Below are positions 9,206 to 18,113 of a stretch of 64,000 nucleotides of DNA, in pieces. Position 1 is the first letter of the stretch. Every line of letters starts with the position of its first letter. Both the position numbers and the translations under genes were made by a program. The DNA comes from Peterkaempfera podocarpi (GTDB lineage Bacteria; Actinomycetota; Actinomycetes; Streptomycetales; Streptomycetaceae). The notes beneath the pieces are model-generated. The model was given only the letters and a program-made list of their open reading frames with translations, was not told the DNA's origin and ran no database searches. The stretch lies in assembly GCF_042466665.1 (NCBI RefSeq), contig NZ_CP162102.1:4092001-4156000 (forward strand), in the 5' to 3' direction.

Positions 9206-10447
9206 ATGGCCGAACAAGGCAGGCGTACCGTCCGTGACCTGCGGCGCGGAAGCCGATCGGCGCTGCTGCGCCATCTGTACTTCGAAGGACCGCTCAGCAG
9301 ACATGAGTTGGGCCGGATCAGCGGATTGAGCTCGGGCTCGATCAGCAATGTGGTGGGCGAGCTGCTGGCCGACGGGCTGGTGGAGGAGTGCGGCTCCGTG
9401 GAGTCGGACGGCGGACGCCCGCGCACCCTGCTGAGGGTCACCCCGGGCCTGGCCCACCTGGTCGGAGTGGACGTCGGGGAGACCCAGGTCCGGGTGGCGC
9501 TCTTCGACCTGGCGCTCGGCGAGCTGGCCGCCAGCGACCAGCCGCTGTCCGACTGCGGGCACGATGTCGGCCATGTGGTGGAGCTGATCCTCACCGGGCT
9601 GTCCGAGGTCCTGGAGCGGACCGGAGTGGACCGCTCCACCGTGCTCGGCGTCGGGATCGGCGTCCCCGGCATCGTCGAGCAGGACCATCCGGACTCGGAC
9701 GGCGACACCGCCGTGGTGCACGGACCCACCGTGGGCTGGGACGCGGTGCCGCTGGGCCGGCTGCTGCGGGCCGGGACCGACCTGCCGCTCTACATCGACA
9801 ACGGCGCCAAGACCCTGGGCCAGGCCGAGATGTGGTTCGGGGCGGGCCGGGGCGCACGCAATGCGGTGGTGGTGCTCTTCGGCTCCGGTGTCGGCGCCTG
9901 CGTGATCACCGACGGGGCTCGCTTCCGCGGCTCCACCAGCAGCGCGGGCGAGCTCGGCCACACTCGGGTCCATGTCGGCGGGCGGCACTGCCGCTGCGGT
10001 GCGCGCGGCTGCCTGGAGGCCTATGTCGGTGCCGAGGCGCTGGTCGCACGGTGGGGTGACGCACCGCCGGGCACCAGCGAGAAGGCCGGACTCGCCGCCC
10101 TGCTGGAGGCCGCGCAGCAGCCGCACTCCAAGGCTGCCGAACTGCTGCGGGAGGCGGCCGAGTACCTGGGCGCGGCCATCGCCGATCTGATCAACCTGTT
10201 CAACCCGGAGCGCATCGTGATCGGCGGCTGGGCCGGCCTGCTGCTGGGACCGCAGCTGCTGCCCGCCATCCGTGACGCCGCCACCGACTACGCCTTCAGC
10301 TTCCCCCGGGCGAAAACGGCGATCGAACTGGGCAGCCTGGGCCCGGACGCGGTCACCCTCGGCGCCGCCGCACTGCCCCTCTCGCACTTCCTGGACTCCG
10401 GCGGCAGCCTGTCCCCACGGGTCGGGCGACGCATCCATGTCGGCTGA
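9206..10447 (+). CDS. ROK family transcriptional regulator
   Basis: 413 residues; the ATG at 9206 follows AAGGGAG by 5 nt. The N-terminus is a winged helix (LLRHLYFEGPLSRHELGRISGLSSGSISNVV) and the rest an ASKHA sugar-kinase-like domain with GVDVGETQ, YIDNGA and the zinc motif CRCGARGCLE (CxCGxxGCxE) typical of ROK proteins. A sugar ligand most likely releases it from DNA. Divergent from the ABC importer/beta-glucosidase operon, so its probable role is substrate-dependent control of that operon. The DNA-binding domain marks it as a repressor rather than a glucokinase. Confidence 0.92.
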   Translation: MAEQGRRTVRDLRRGSRSALLRHLYFEGPLSRHELGRISGLSSGSISNVVGELLADGLVEECGSVESDGGRPRTLLRVTPGLAHLVGVDVGETQVRVALFDLALGELAASDQPLSDCGHDVGHVVELILTGLSEVLERTGVDRSTVLGVGIGVPGIVEQDHPDSDGDTAVVHGPTVGWDAVPLGRLLRAGTDLPLYIDNGAKTLGQAEMWFGAGRGARNAVVVLFGSGVGACVITDGARFRGSTSSAGELGHTRVHVGGRHCRCGARGCLEAYVGAEALVARWGDAPPGTSEKAGLAALLEAAQQPHSKAAELLREAAEYLGAAIADLINLFNPERIVIGGWAGLLLGPQLLPAIRDAATDYAFSFPRAKTAIELGSLGPDAVTLGAAALPLSHFLDSGGSLSPRVGRRIHVG

Positions 10448-10582
10448 GCACACCACCCGCCACCTGCGACGATTCCAACTGACGATACGTCATAAACCTG
10501 GGAAAGCAGCCTGATTGCCGCGACGCCGCCGCGGCGTCGCAGGGGTTGACATCCAAGTTCCGAGCCCCGGACACTCCCTCGG

Positions 10583-10595
10583 GGGAGCGCTCTCC
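10583..10595. promoter_or_regulatory. CebR-like operator 3
   Basis: GGGAGCGCTCTCC, a 13-bp exact match to 4471-4483, lies 137 bp upstream of the beta-helix gene. A degenerate copy (GAGAGCGTTTTC) may sit at 10616-10627. It ties the divergently placed secreted hydrolase genes to one LacI-type regulator. Confidence 0.6.
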
Positions 10596-10731
10596 GAGGC
10601 CTTGCGGATCGCAGTGAGAGCGTTTTCTGCTCCCTGTGCACCTGTGCCGCTCCGGTCGTGTTCGACCGGTCCCCGCGCGGACACTCGCCTCGCTCCCTCC
10701 ACCCCCACCCACCCAACCGCAGGAGAAGCCC

Positions 10732-13374
10732 GTGAGGCTCACCCCAGCGCGCTCCCGCCCCGCCACGGCCCGACGCGCCCCGGCGATACTGGGCGCCGCC
10801 GCCCTGCTCGCCGGCACCGTGCTCGCCCTCCAGCCGGCGACCGCCGCACACGCCGCCGACACCCTGATCTCCCAGGGCCGTACGGTCACCGCCTCCAGCC
10901 AGGAGAACGGCGGCACCCCCGCCGCCTACGCCGTCGACGGCGACACCGGCACCCGCTGGTCCTCCGCCGCCTCCGACCAGCAGTGGCTCCAGGTCGACCT
11001 GGGCTCCCAGGCCACCATCAGCAAGGTGGTGCTCAACTGGGAGACCGCGTACGGCAAGGCCTACCAGATCCAGACCTCCAACGACGGCACCACCTGGACC
11101 ACCGTCTACTCCACCACCACCAGCACCGGCGGCAACGAGACCCTCAATGTCTCCGGCTCCGGCCGCTACGTCCGGATGAACGGCATCACCCGGGCCACCG
11201 GCTACGGCTACTCGCTGTGGGAGTTCCAGGTCTTCGGCTCGTTCGACGCCACCAACCCCGGCGGATCCTGCGGTACCGCCAACGCCGCCCAGGGCAGACC
11301 CGCCACCGCCTCCAGCCAGGAGAACGCCGGCACCCCGGCCTCCTCCGCCGTCGACGGCGACACCGGCACCCGCTGGTCCTCCGCCGCCTCGGACCCGCAG
11401 TGGCTCCAGGTCGACCTGGGCGCAACCCAGCAGATCTGCCAGGTGGTGCTCAACTGGGAGACCGCGTACGGCAAGGCCTACCAGATCCAGACCTCCGACA
11501 ACGGCACCACCTGGACCACCGTCTACTCCACCACCACCAGCACCGGCGGCAACGAGACCCTCAATGTCTCCGGCTCCGGCCGCTACGTCCGGATGAACGG
11601 CACCGCCCGGGCCACCGGCTACGGCTACTCGCTGTGGGAGTTCCAGGTCCACACCGGCAGCAGCACCACCGGGGGCACCACCACCGGGGGCACCACCGGG
11701 GGCAGCACCGGGGGCACCACCGGCCCCATCCAGGGCGGCGGCGACCTCGGCCCCAACGTCATCGTCTTCGACCCGTCCACGCCGAACATCCAGGCCAAGC
11801 TGGACCAGGTCTTCCAGCAGCAGGAGTCGGCGCAGTTCGGCGACGGCCGGTACGCCTTCCTGTTCAAGCCGGGCACGTACAGCAACCTCAACGCCCAGAT
11901 CGGCTTCTACACCTCGATCGCGGGCCTGGGGCTCTCCCCGGACGCCACCCAGATCAACGGCGATGTGACGGTCGACGCGGGCTGGTTCAACGGCAACGCC
12001 ACCCAGAACTTCTGGCGCTCCGCCGAGAACTTCGCGGTCAAGCCGGTCAGCGGCAGCGACCGCTGGGCCGTCGCCCAGGCCGCCCCGTTCCGCCGGATGC
12101 ACGTCGAGGGCGACCTCAACCTGGCCCCCAACGGCTACGGCTGGGCCAGTGGCGGCTACATCGCCGACAGCAAGATCGACGGCACCGTGGGCAACTACTC
12201 CCAGCAGCAGTGGTACACCCGCGACAGCTCCATCGGCGGCTTCAGCAACGGCGTCTGGAACCAGGTCTTCTCCGGTGTCCAGGGCGCGCCCGCGCAGAGC
12301 TTCCCCAACCCGCCGTACACCACCCTGGGCACCACCCCGGTCTCCCGCGAGAAGCCGTTCCTCTACCTGGACGGCAGTGACTACAAGGTGTTCGTGCCCG
12401 CCAAGCGCACCAACGCCAGCGGCGTCGACTGGGCGAGCGGCACCCCGGCGGGCACCTCGATACCGCTCAGCCAGTTCTATGTGGTGAAGGCCGGTGCCAC
12501 CGCGGCCACCATCAACGCGGCCCTCGCCCAGGGGCTCAACCTGCTCTTCACCCCGGGCGTCTACCACGTCGACCAGACCATCAACATCACCCGGCCCGAC
12601 ACCGTGGTGCTCGGCCTCGGCCTGGCGACCGTGGTCCCGGACAACGGGGTCACCGCCATCAAGGTCGCCGATGTCGACGGGGTGAAGCTGGCCGGTCTGC
12701 TGCTGGACGCCGGCACGGTCAACTCGCCGACGCTGCTCCAGGTCGGCCCGGACGGCGCCTCCGCGGACCACTCCGCCGACCCGACCAGCGTGCAGGACGT
12801 CTTCGTCCGGGTCGGCGGCGCCCGCGCCGGATCCGTCACCACCGGCATGGTGATCAACAGCAACAACACCCTGATCGACCACACCTGGATCTGGCGGGCC
12901 GACCACGGCACCGGCGTGGGCTGGAACACCAACCCGTCCGACTACGGGCTGCTGGTGCACGGCAATGACGTGCTGGCCACCGGCCTCTTCGTGGAGCACT
13001 TCAAGAAGTACGACGTGGAGTGGTCCGGCGAGCGGGGCAGGACGATCTTCTTCCAGAACGAGATCGCCTATGACGCGCCCAACCAGGCGGCCGTGCAGAA
13101 CGGATCCACTCTGGGCTACGCCGCCTACAAGGTCGACGACTCGGTCAACACCCACGAGGCCTGGGGAGTCGGCAGCTACTGCAACTTCACCGCCGACCCC
13201 ACCATCCGCATGGACCACGGCTTCGAGGTCCCCGACAAGCCCAATGTGAAGCTGCACGACGCCCTGGTGGTCTCGCTCGGCGGCATGGGCCAGTACAACC
13301 ACGTGGTCAACAGCACCGGCAGCGCCACCTCCGGTACCTCGACCGTCCCGTCCAACGTGGTCTCCTACCCGTGA
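10732..13374 (+). CDS. Secreted F5/8C-F5/8C-parallel beta-helix protein, GH55-like glucanase candidate
   Basis: 880 residues from the GTG at 10732 (AGGAGA, 5-nt spacing). Signal peptide to about residue 43; two near-identical F5/8 type C modules (~45-165, ~185-305); a Gly/Thr linker; then ~540 residues with right-handed beta-helix features (VIVFDPSTPNIQAKLDQ, YAFLFKPGTY, NITRPDTVVLGLG, VADVDGVKLAGLLLDAG, FVEHFKKYDVEW). These phrases recall the bacterial GH55 exo-beta-1,3-glucanase family, often mislabelled as adenylyl cyclase or coagulation-factor proteins. That family call is from memory, so moderate. Secretion, CBMs and the operator shared with the GH16 gene support a role in extracellular beta-glucan degradation. 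A hairpin terminator follows. Confidence 0.75.
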   Translation: MRLTPARSRPATARRAPAILGAAALLAGTVLALQPATAAHAADTLISQGRTVTASSQENGGTPAAYAVDGDTGTRWSSAASDQQWLQVDLGSQATISKVVLNWETAYGKAYQIQTSNDGTTWTTVYSTTTSTGGNETLNVSGSGRYVRMNGITRATGYGYSLWEFQVFGSFDATNPGGSCGTANAAQGRPATASSQENAGTPASSAVDGDTGTRWSSAASDPQWLQVDLGATQQICQVVLNWETAYGKAYQIQTSDNGTTWTTVYSTTTSTGGNETLNVSGSGRYVRMNGTARATGYGYSLWEFQVHTGSSTTGGTTTGGTTGGSTGGTTGPIQGGGDLGPNVIVFDPSTPNIQAKLDQVFQQQESAQFGDGRYAFLFKPGTYSNLNAQIGFYTSIAGLGLSPDATQINGDVTVDAGWFNGNATQNFWRSAENFAVKPVSGSDRWAVAQAAPFRRMHVEGDLNLAPNGYGWASGGYIADSKIDGTVGNYSQQQWYTRDSSIGGFSNGVWNQVFSGVQGAPAQSFPNPPYTTLGTTPVSREKPFLYLDGSDYKVFVPAKRTNASGVDWASGTPAGTSIPLSQFYVVKAGATAATINAALAQGLNLLFTPGVYHVDQTINITRPDTVVLGLGLATVVPDNGVTAIKVADVDGVKLAGLLLDAGTVNSPTLLQVGPDGASADHSADPTSVQDVFVRVGGARAGSVTTGMVINSNNTLIDHTWIWRADHGTGVGWNTNPSDYGLLVHGNDVLATGLFVEHFKKYDVEWSGERGRTIFFQNEIAYDAPNQAAVQNGSTLGYAAYKVDDSVNTHEAWGVGSYCNFTADPTIRMDHGFEVPDKPNVKLHDALVVSLGGMGQYNHVVNSTGSATSGTSTVPSNVVSYP

Positions 13375-13404
13375 CCGAACTCTGACGCTGCATCAGTCAT
13401 GGCA

Positions 13405-13432
13405 GGCCGCCGCCCCTCCGGGGGCGGCGGCC
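13405..13432 (+). terminator. Hairpin terminator after beta-helix gene
   Basis: A perfect 12-bp GC stem (GGCCGCCGCCCC and complement) with a short loop, 30 bp after the stop at 13374. Confidence 0.65.
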
Positions 13433-13518
13433 CGCGGCTCACCGCAGGGCGGACGGAAATTGGGTTGCCGCCGGCCGTCCACTGCGGAAGCCTCAGGCGG
13501 CGACGGAGAGGGGCAGCT

Positions 13519-14652
13519 GTGACAGCGTTGCCGAGCAGTCCTCGGGCGACTGAGGGGATCGTCGCCCAGGGCCTGACCAAGACCTTCCGCACCTCCGTAC
13601 GACGACCGGGGTTCGGCGGGGCGCTGCGGTCGCTGGTCGATCCGCTGCGGGTGGAGAAGACCGCGGTGCAGAAGGTGTCGTTCAGCGTCGGACCGGGGCA
13701 GTTGCTGGCACTCCTGGGCCCCAACGGCGCCGGCAAGTCCACCACCATCAAAATGCTCACCGGCATCCTGACCCCCACCTCGGGCGAGGCCCGGGTGGCC
13801 GGGGTGGTGCCGTACCGGGAGCGGGAACGCAACGCGCGCAACATCGGCGCGGTCTTCGGCCAGCGCACCCAGCTCTGGTGGGACCTGCCGGTGCGCGAGT
13901 CCTTCACCGTGCTGCGCGACATCTACGGCGTCCCCGAGGACGCACACCGGTCGCGGCTTGCCGAGTTCGACCGGCTGCTGGAGCTGTCGGAGTTCTGGGA
14001 CACCCGGGTCCGCCATCTCTCGCTCGGCCAGCGGGTGCGCAGCGACCTGGCGGCGGCGCTGCTGCACGATCCGCCGATCGTCTTCCTGGACGAGCCCACC
14101 ATCGGCATGGACGTGGTGGTCAAGGAGCAGGTGCGCACCTTTCTGCGGCACCAGGTGGAACAGCGCGGCCGCACGGTGCTGCTGACCACCCATGACATGA
14201 CCGAGGTGGCCCGGCTCGCAGAGCGGGTGGTGCTGATCAACCACGGCCGGGTGGTGCTGGACGGACCGCTGGAGGAGATCCGCCGCAGGTTCGGCAGCAC
14301 CTGGCAGATCCATGCGACCCTCGACCACCCGGGCCTGGACGCGGCCCGCCTGCCGCCCGGTGTCCGGGTGGTGCGCCAGGACGGTCCGCGTACCGTCTTC
14401 GGCCCGGACGGCTCCGCACCGCCCACCATGCACCAGGCGCTGCGCCTGGTCGTCGAACGCTACCGGGTCGCCGACCTCGCCCTGGAGGAGAACGACCTGG
14501 AGGATGTGATGCGGGCCGCCTATCTGCGCCACGACAGCGCCGAAGCGGGCGACAGCGCCGAAGCGGGCGGCGGCGCAGCAGAGGGCGGCGCAGCAGGAGG
14601 CAGCGACGGCGGCGGTGCGGCCCAGGCGTCGGCCCGCCAGGGCGTACGGTGA
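13519..14652 (+). CDS. ABC transporter ATP-binding protein (ABC-2 exporter)
   Basis: 377 residues from the GTG at 13519 (GGAGAGGGG upstream). Walker A GPNGAGKST (~residue 70), signature LSLGQRVRS, Walker B IVFLDEP, and switch His in LLTTHDM. The linker VFGQRTQLWWDLPVRESF is typical of the ATPases paired with DUF990-type permeases. The C-terminus has a low-complexity tail with two DSAEAG repeats and Gly/Ala/Ser runs, unusual for this family. Its stop overlaps the GTG of the next gene. With the two downstream permeases it forms a complete exporter; cargo unknown. Confidence 0.9.
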   Translation: MTALPSSPRATEGIVAQGLTKTFRTSVRRPGFGGALRSLVDPLRVEKTAVQKVSFSVGPGQLLALLGPNGAGKSTTIKMLTGILTPTSGEARVAGVVPYRERERNARNIGAVFGQRTQLWWDLPVRESFTVLRDIYGVPEDAHRSRLAEFDRLLELSEFWDTRVRHLSLGQRVRSDLAAALLHDPPIVFLDEPTIGMDVVVKEQVRTFLRHQVEQRGRTVLLTTHDMTEVARLAERVVLINHGRVVLDGPLEEIRRRFGSTWQIHATLDHPGLDAARLPPGVRVVRQDGPRTVFGPDGSAPPTMHQALRLVVERYRVADLALEENDLEDVMRAAYLRHDSAEAGDSAEAGGGAAEGGAAGGSDGGGAAQASARQGVR

Positions 14653-15512
14653 CCGCCACCGCCCAGCAGCCGGCCCACCCGCCCGCCCGGCAGTCCGCCG
14701 CGCAGCCCGTTCGCTCGGGGCTGCAGATCTGGCGTACGGCCTGGATCACTCCGCGCGGCGAGCTGCTCGCCCCGCCCCGGCTCACCGCGACGGCGGTCCG
14801 GCTGGCCGTCCAGGTGTTCCTGGTGGTCTGCCTGTGGCGGGGCCTGTACGCCCACACCACCAGCACCGCCGGGCTGAACCGGGAGCAGGCGGTGGGCTAT
14901 GCCGTGCTCGCCGTGCTGGCGAGCCGGATCCGAGGGCTGGACCGGCATGCCGGACGGGATTCGGTGCTGCAGCATCTGCACTTCGGCACCATCGTCTACT
15001 GGTATCTGCGCCCACTGCCGCCGCACCGCTACTACGCGCTGCGCGCCCTCGGCGACCAGCTCTACGGCTTCGCCTGGGTGGCCGCGGGCTATCTGGTCTG
15101 CCGCGCCGCCGGCGTGCTGCCGCCGCCCTCGGCGGCGGCGGGCGCTGCGTTCGCCGCCGCGCTGCTGCTGGGCCAGCTGGTGCTGCACTACCTCACCGCG
15201 CTGGTCGACCTGCTCTGCTTCTGGACGCTGCGGGACGGAGCCGCGCTGAGCATCGTGCAGTTCGCGCAGAATCTGCTCTCCGGTGTCTTCGCCCCGCTCT
15301 GGTTCTTCCCCGGCTGGTTCCGCGTGCTCAGCTCCTTCCTGCCGTTCCAGGCCACCCTCAACACCCCGCTCTCCCTCTACATCGGCCGCATCCCGGCCTC
15401 CCAGGCCCCACGGGAGCTGCTGGTGCAGGCGGCCTGGGTGGCGGGGCTGGCCGTACTCACCCGCTGGCTGTGGCATCGCGCCTCGCGCCGCGTCGTCTCC
15501 CAGGGAGGATGA
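14649..15512 (+). CDS. ABC-2 type permease, DUF990-like (first subunit)
   Basis: 287 residues, GTG start overlapping the ATPase stop (GTGA). About six hydrophobic segments; conserved FGTIVYWYLRPLPPHRYY and LSGVFAPLWFFPGWFR. Likely forms a heterodimeric membrane channel with the product of the next gene. Substrate cannot be inferred. Confidence 0.82.
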   Translation: MTATAQQPAHPPARQSAAQPVRSGLQIWRTAWITPRGELLAPPRLTATAVRLAVQVFLVVCLWRGLYAHTTSTAGLNREQAVGYAVLAVLASRIRGLDRHAGRDSVLQHLHFGTIVYWYLRPLPPHRYYALRALGDQLYGFAWVAAGYLVCRAAGVLPPPSAAAGAAFAAALLLGQLVLHYLTALVDLLCFWTLRDGAALSIVQFAQNLLSGVFAPLWFFPGWFRVLSSFLPFQATLNTPLSLYIGRIPASQAPRELLVQAAWVAGLAVLTRWLWHRASRRVVSQGG

Positions 15513-15518
15513 CCGCCC

Positions 15519-16364
15519 GTGTCCCCCGCCGCCGCACCCGAGGCCGACCGGATCCGCCGCGCCGCACGCGCCTGGCATGTCGCCTGGCGCATCACCCGGC
15601 TCAACTTCCGCTCCCAGCTGGAGTACCGGGCCGAGTTCATGATGACGATCGCGCTGGGCGTGGTCTGGCAGCTGTCCGTGATCGTCTTCGCCGCGGTGCT
15701 GCTCGCCCGCTTCCCCGGGCTGGGCGGCTGGACCAGCGCGGATGTGCTGCTGATCGCGGGTATGCGGATGTTCAGCCATGCGCTGCACGTGCTGGTCCTC
15801 GGCCGCTTGAACAGCCTGTCCTTCCTGATGCAGGAGGGGGTGATCGACAGCTATCTGCTGCGGCCTATGCCCGTCTACCGGCAGTTGCAGCTCTCTTCCT
15901 TCCCCAGCAACGGCCTCGGCGACCTGGCGGTGGGGGTGGCGATGTTCAGCGTGGCCGTCCATGCGTCGCCGCTGTCCTGGACGGCGGGGCGGGTCGCCTT
16001 CCTGGCCGCCGGGGTGGTGGGCGGCGTGCTGGTGGAGGGGGCGATCGGCACCGCGGTGGCCGCCGCCTCACTGCACTATCCGGCCACCTCCTACTGGGGC
16101 TCCTGGGTGGACGAGCTGATGGCGACCTTCGGCAGTTATCCGCTCTCCATCCTGCCTCGCGCGGTCAGTGGTGCCTTCACCTTCGTGCTGCCCCTGGCCT
16201 TCATCGCCTATCTCCCGGCCGGGGTGCTGACCGGGCACTCCGCCTCGCTGGGCGCACCGGTGTGGCTGGCCGCGGCCTCCCCGCTGGTCGGCCTGGCGGC
16301 GTATGCGGTCGCCCTGCGGCTCTGGAACTGGTCGCTGCGCCACTACACCGGCGTCAACGGCTGA
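15519..16364 (+). CDS. ABC-2 type permease, DUF990-like (second subunit)
   Basis: 281 residues, GTG start at 15519 preceded by GGGAGG. Six predicted helices; motifs LNFRSQLEYRAEFMM and IDSYLLRPMPVYRQL are typical of the second permease of this exporter class. It follows the first permease gene by 6 bp and ends the three-gene operon. Confidence 0.82.
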   Translation: MSPAAAPEADRIRRAARAWHVAWRITRLNFRSQLEYRAEFMMTIALGVVWQLSVIVFAAVLLARFPGLGGWTSADVLLIAGMRMFSHALHVLVLGRLNSLSFLMQEGVIDSYLLRPMPVYRQLQLSSFPSNGLGDLAVGVAMFSVAVHASPLSWTAGRVAFLAAGVVGGVLVEGAIGTAVAAASLHYPATSYWGSWVDELMATFGSYPLSILPRAVSGAFTFVLPLAFIAYLPAGVLTGHSASLGAPVWLAAASPLVGLAAYAVALRLWNWSLRHYTGVNG

Positions 16365-16442
16365 CCGGGCAGGACGTGCCCGGTCGCATCCGCCCCGTCC
16401 TCACCCGTGACCGAGAATAAACAATCTGTTCACAACGATCCG

Positions 16443-16471
16443 TTGACGCCGATCCGTACGCCACCCATGCT
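16443..16471 (+). promoter_or_regulatory. Candidate SigA-type promoter for a leaderless mRNA
   Basis: TTGACG at 16443 and CATGCT at 16466 are 17 bp apart, putting the expected start point on or next to the ATG at 16478. That gene has no Shine-Dalgarno sequence, which agrees with leaderless expression. Confidence 0.4.
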
Positions 16472-16477
16472 GGACCC

Positions 16478-16930
16478 ATGCCGACGACTCCCGACCAGCC
16501 CGCCGACCCCTTTGCGGCCCCGCACCCCGGCCAGGCCCGGGCGCACCGGGTGGCCGCCTCCCTCTTCCGTATCGCGGAGCGGCATGCGGCGACCGACGAG
16601 CAGCGCCGCAGGCAGGTCCACCCCTTCGCCCTCGGGCCCCATGAGGCCGTCAGACTGGTCTCGTTCCTGCTGAGCGGCGCCGCCCGGCCGGACGACGGCG
16701 AGCCCGAAGTGGACCGGGCCGACATCACCGCCGCCCTCAGCCTGATCCCGCTGGTCCGCGCGGAGATGGACGAGCTGGAGGCGGGGCTCCTCCAGATGGC
16801 CCGCGGCCGCGGTATGACCTGGCAGGAGATCGCCTTCGGGCTGGGGCTCGGCACCCAGCAGGCCGCGCGGCAGCGCTATGCCCGGCTGGCCGACCGAACC
16901 GGCTCCGACACGGAGCAGGGCCAGGAATAG
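16478..16930 (+). CDS. Conserved actinobacterial small DNA-binding protein candidate
   Basis: 150 residues, mostly charged, no signal or membrane segment. The C-terminal third (GMTWQEIAFGLGLGTQQAARQRYARL) reads as a helix-turn-helix of the sigma-region-4 kind, as in the small Streptomyces proteins often labelled DNA-binding. The middle (FALGPHEAVRLVSFLL, ADITAALSLIPLVRAEMDELE) is helical and could dimerise. Single gene with its own promoter, apparently leaderless. Function unknown. Confidence 0.65.
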   Translation: MPTTPDQPADPFAAPHPGQARAHRVAASLFRIAERHAATDEQRRRQVHPFALGPHEAVRLVSFLLSGAARPDDGEPEVDRADITAALSLIPLVRAEMDELEAGLLQMARGRGMTWQEIAFGLGLGTQQAARQRYARLADRTGSDTEQGQE

Positions 16931-16964
16931 CGGTCCGGTCCGGATTCCGGGTGAGCAGCACTAT

Positions 16965-16982
16965 GTCTACAGTCATGTAGAC
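16965..16982. promoter_or_regulatory. 18-bp palindrome upstream of COG4705 gene
   Basis: GTCTACA-GTCA-TGTAGAC, perfect 7-bp arms, ends 32 bp before the ATG at 17015. It looks like a dimer operator; no dedicated regulator gene is adjacent. The half-site resembles BlaI/CopY-type CTACA boxes but the spacing differs. Confidence 0.5.
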
Positions 16983-17014
16983 GCTACCCTGTTCCGGATG
17001 CCATCCTGTCCGCC

Positions 17015-17827
17015 ATGACGACAGGCCGGACAATTGACCATGAATCGCCGACGACCGTTCGCCACTCCCTGAGCAAGGTCCCGGAGGTGACTCTCCACTT
17101 CTGGATCGTCAAAGTACTGACCACAGGGATGGGCGAGACCGCATCGGACTTCCTGGCCCACCGGCTGGGCCCGCTGCCCGCCGTCGGACTCGCCGGTGTC
17201 GCCCTGGCCGCCTCGCTGACGCTGCAACTGCTCGCCCGCCAATATCTGGCCTGGGTCTACTGGACGGCCATCGTCCTGGTCAGCGTCTTCGGCACCATGG
17301 CGGCGGATGTGCTGCACGTCGGGCTGGGTGTCCCCTATCCGGTCTCCACGGCGTTCTTCGTCGCCGCCCTGGCCGCCGTCTTCGGCTGCTGGTACGCCGC
17401 CGAGCGGACGCTCTCCATGCACAGCATCCGCACCCGGCGCCGTGAGCTCTTCTACTGGGCGGCGGTCCTGGCGACCTTCGCGCTCGGCACCGCCACCGGC
17501 GACATGACCGCGGTCACCCTGCACCTCGGGTATCTCTCCTCCGGTGTCGCCTTCGCGGCCCTGATCGCCGTCCCTGCCGTGGGCTTCCGGCTGCTGCGCT
17601 GGAACGGGATCTTCGCCTTCTGGTTCGCCTATGTGGTGACCCGGCCTCTGGGCGCCTCCTTCGCCGACTGGATGGGCGTCTCCCGCGCCCGCGGCGGCCT
17701 GGGACTGGGCACCGGCCCGGTCAGCCTGGTCCTCCTGGTGCTCATCGTCGGCCTGGTCGGACGTCTGGCAGCCACCCGCAAGGACGTCGAACCGCAGGCC
17801 CGCCACGCGGCGGGCCGCACTCGCTGA
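17015..17827 (+). CDS. COG4705/DUF347-type multi-pass membrane protein
   Basis: 270 residues with about eight hydrophobic segments. It starts its conserved part with KVPEVTLHFWIVKVLTTGMGETASDFL, the hallmark DUF347 repeat, and has a second copy at ATFALGTATGDMTAVTLHLGY. Conserved acidic residues sit inside the membrane segments (GETASD, ATGDM), suggesting ion or small-molecule transport, although the family has no firmly assigned function that I can cite. It has its own operator-like palindrome and a strong downstream terminator, so it is a monocistronic regulated gene. Confidence 0.78.
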   Translation: MTTGRTIDHESPTTVRHSLSKVPEVTLHFWIVKVLTTGMGETASDFLAHRLGPLPAVGLAGVALAASLTLQLLARQYLAWVYWTAIVLVSVFGTMAADVLHVGLGVPYPVSTAFFVAALAAVFGCWYAAERTLSMHSIRTRRRELFYWAAVLATFALGTATGDMTAVTLHLGYLSSGVAFAALIAVPAVGFRLLRWNGIFAFWFAYVVTRPLGASFADWMGVSRARGGLGLGTGPVSLVLLVLIVGLVGRLAATRKDVEPQARHAAGRTR

Positions 17828-17842
17828 CCGATTCCCGCACAA

Positions 17843-17874
17843 GCGCCCCGGGCCGTCAGGACGGCCCGGGGCGC
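17843..17874 (+). terminator. Strong hairpin terminator
   Basis: A perfect 15-bp stem (GCGCCCCGGGCCGTC and complement) begins 16 bp after the COG4705 gene stop. Confidence 0.7.
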
Positions 17875-18113
17875 CGTCATGTCGGGACCCGTGACCCCGG
17901 GGGCATCTCGCCTGGTCCGGCCCACGCGGAAGCGGACACCTGGGACCGGACCGCGCCGCCCCCACCCACCACGTGCGCCAATCAGGTGGATCCAGGGCGA
18001 CACGCCCGCATCGGCGACTCAGAGTGAGCATAAAAATCCTATTAGTAACACAAGCCGGGTCACCCTATGGCCGCATGACAGAGGGACGCACACCCGGGGG
18101 AAGGGGTTGCCCA

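Noticed and set aside
9206..10447. Glucokinase
   Set aside because: The ROK sugar-kinase fold is preceded by a winged-helix domain, so it is a regulator.
10288..13302. 1004-codon minus-strand open frame
   Set aside because: Antisense of the beta-helix gene, which has signal peptide, RBS and domains; the reverse frame has none.
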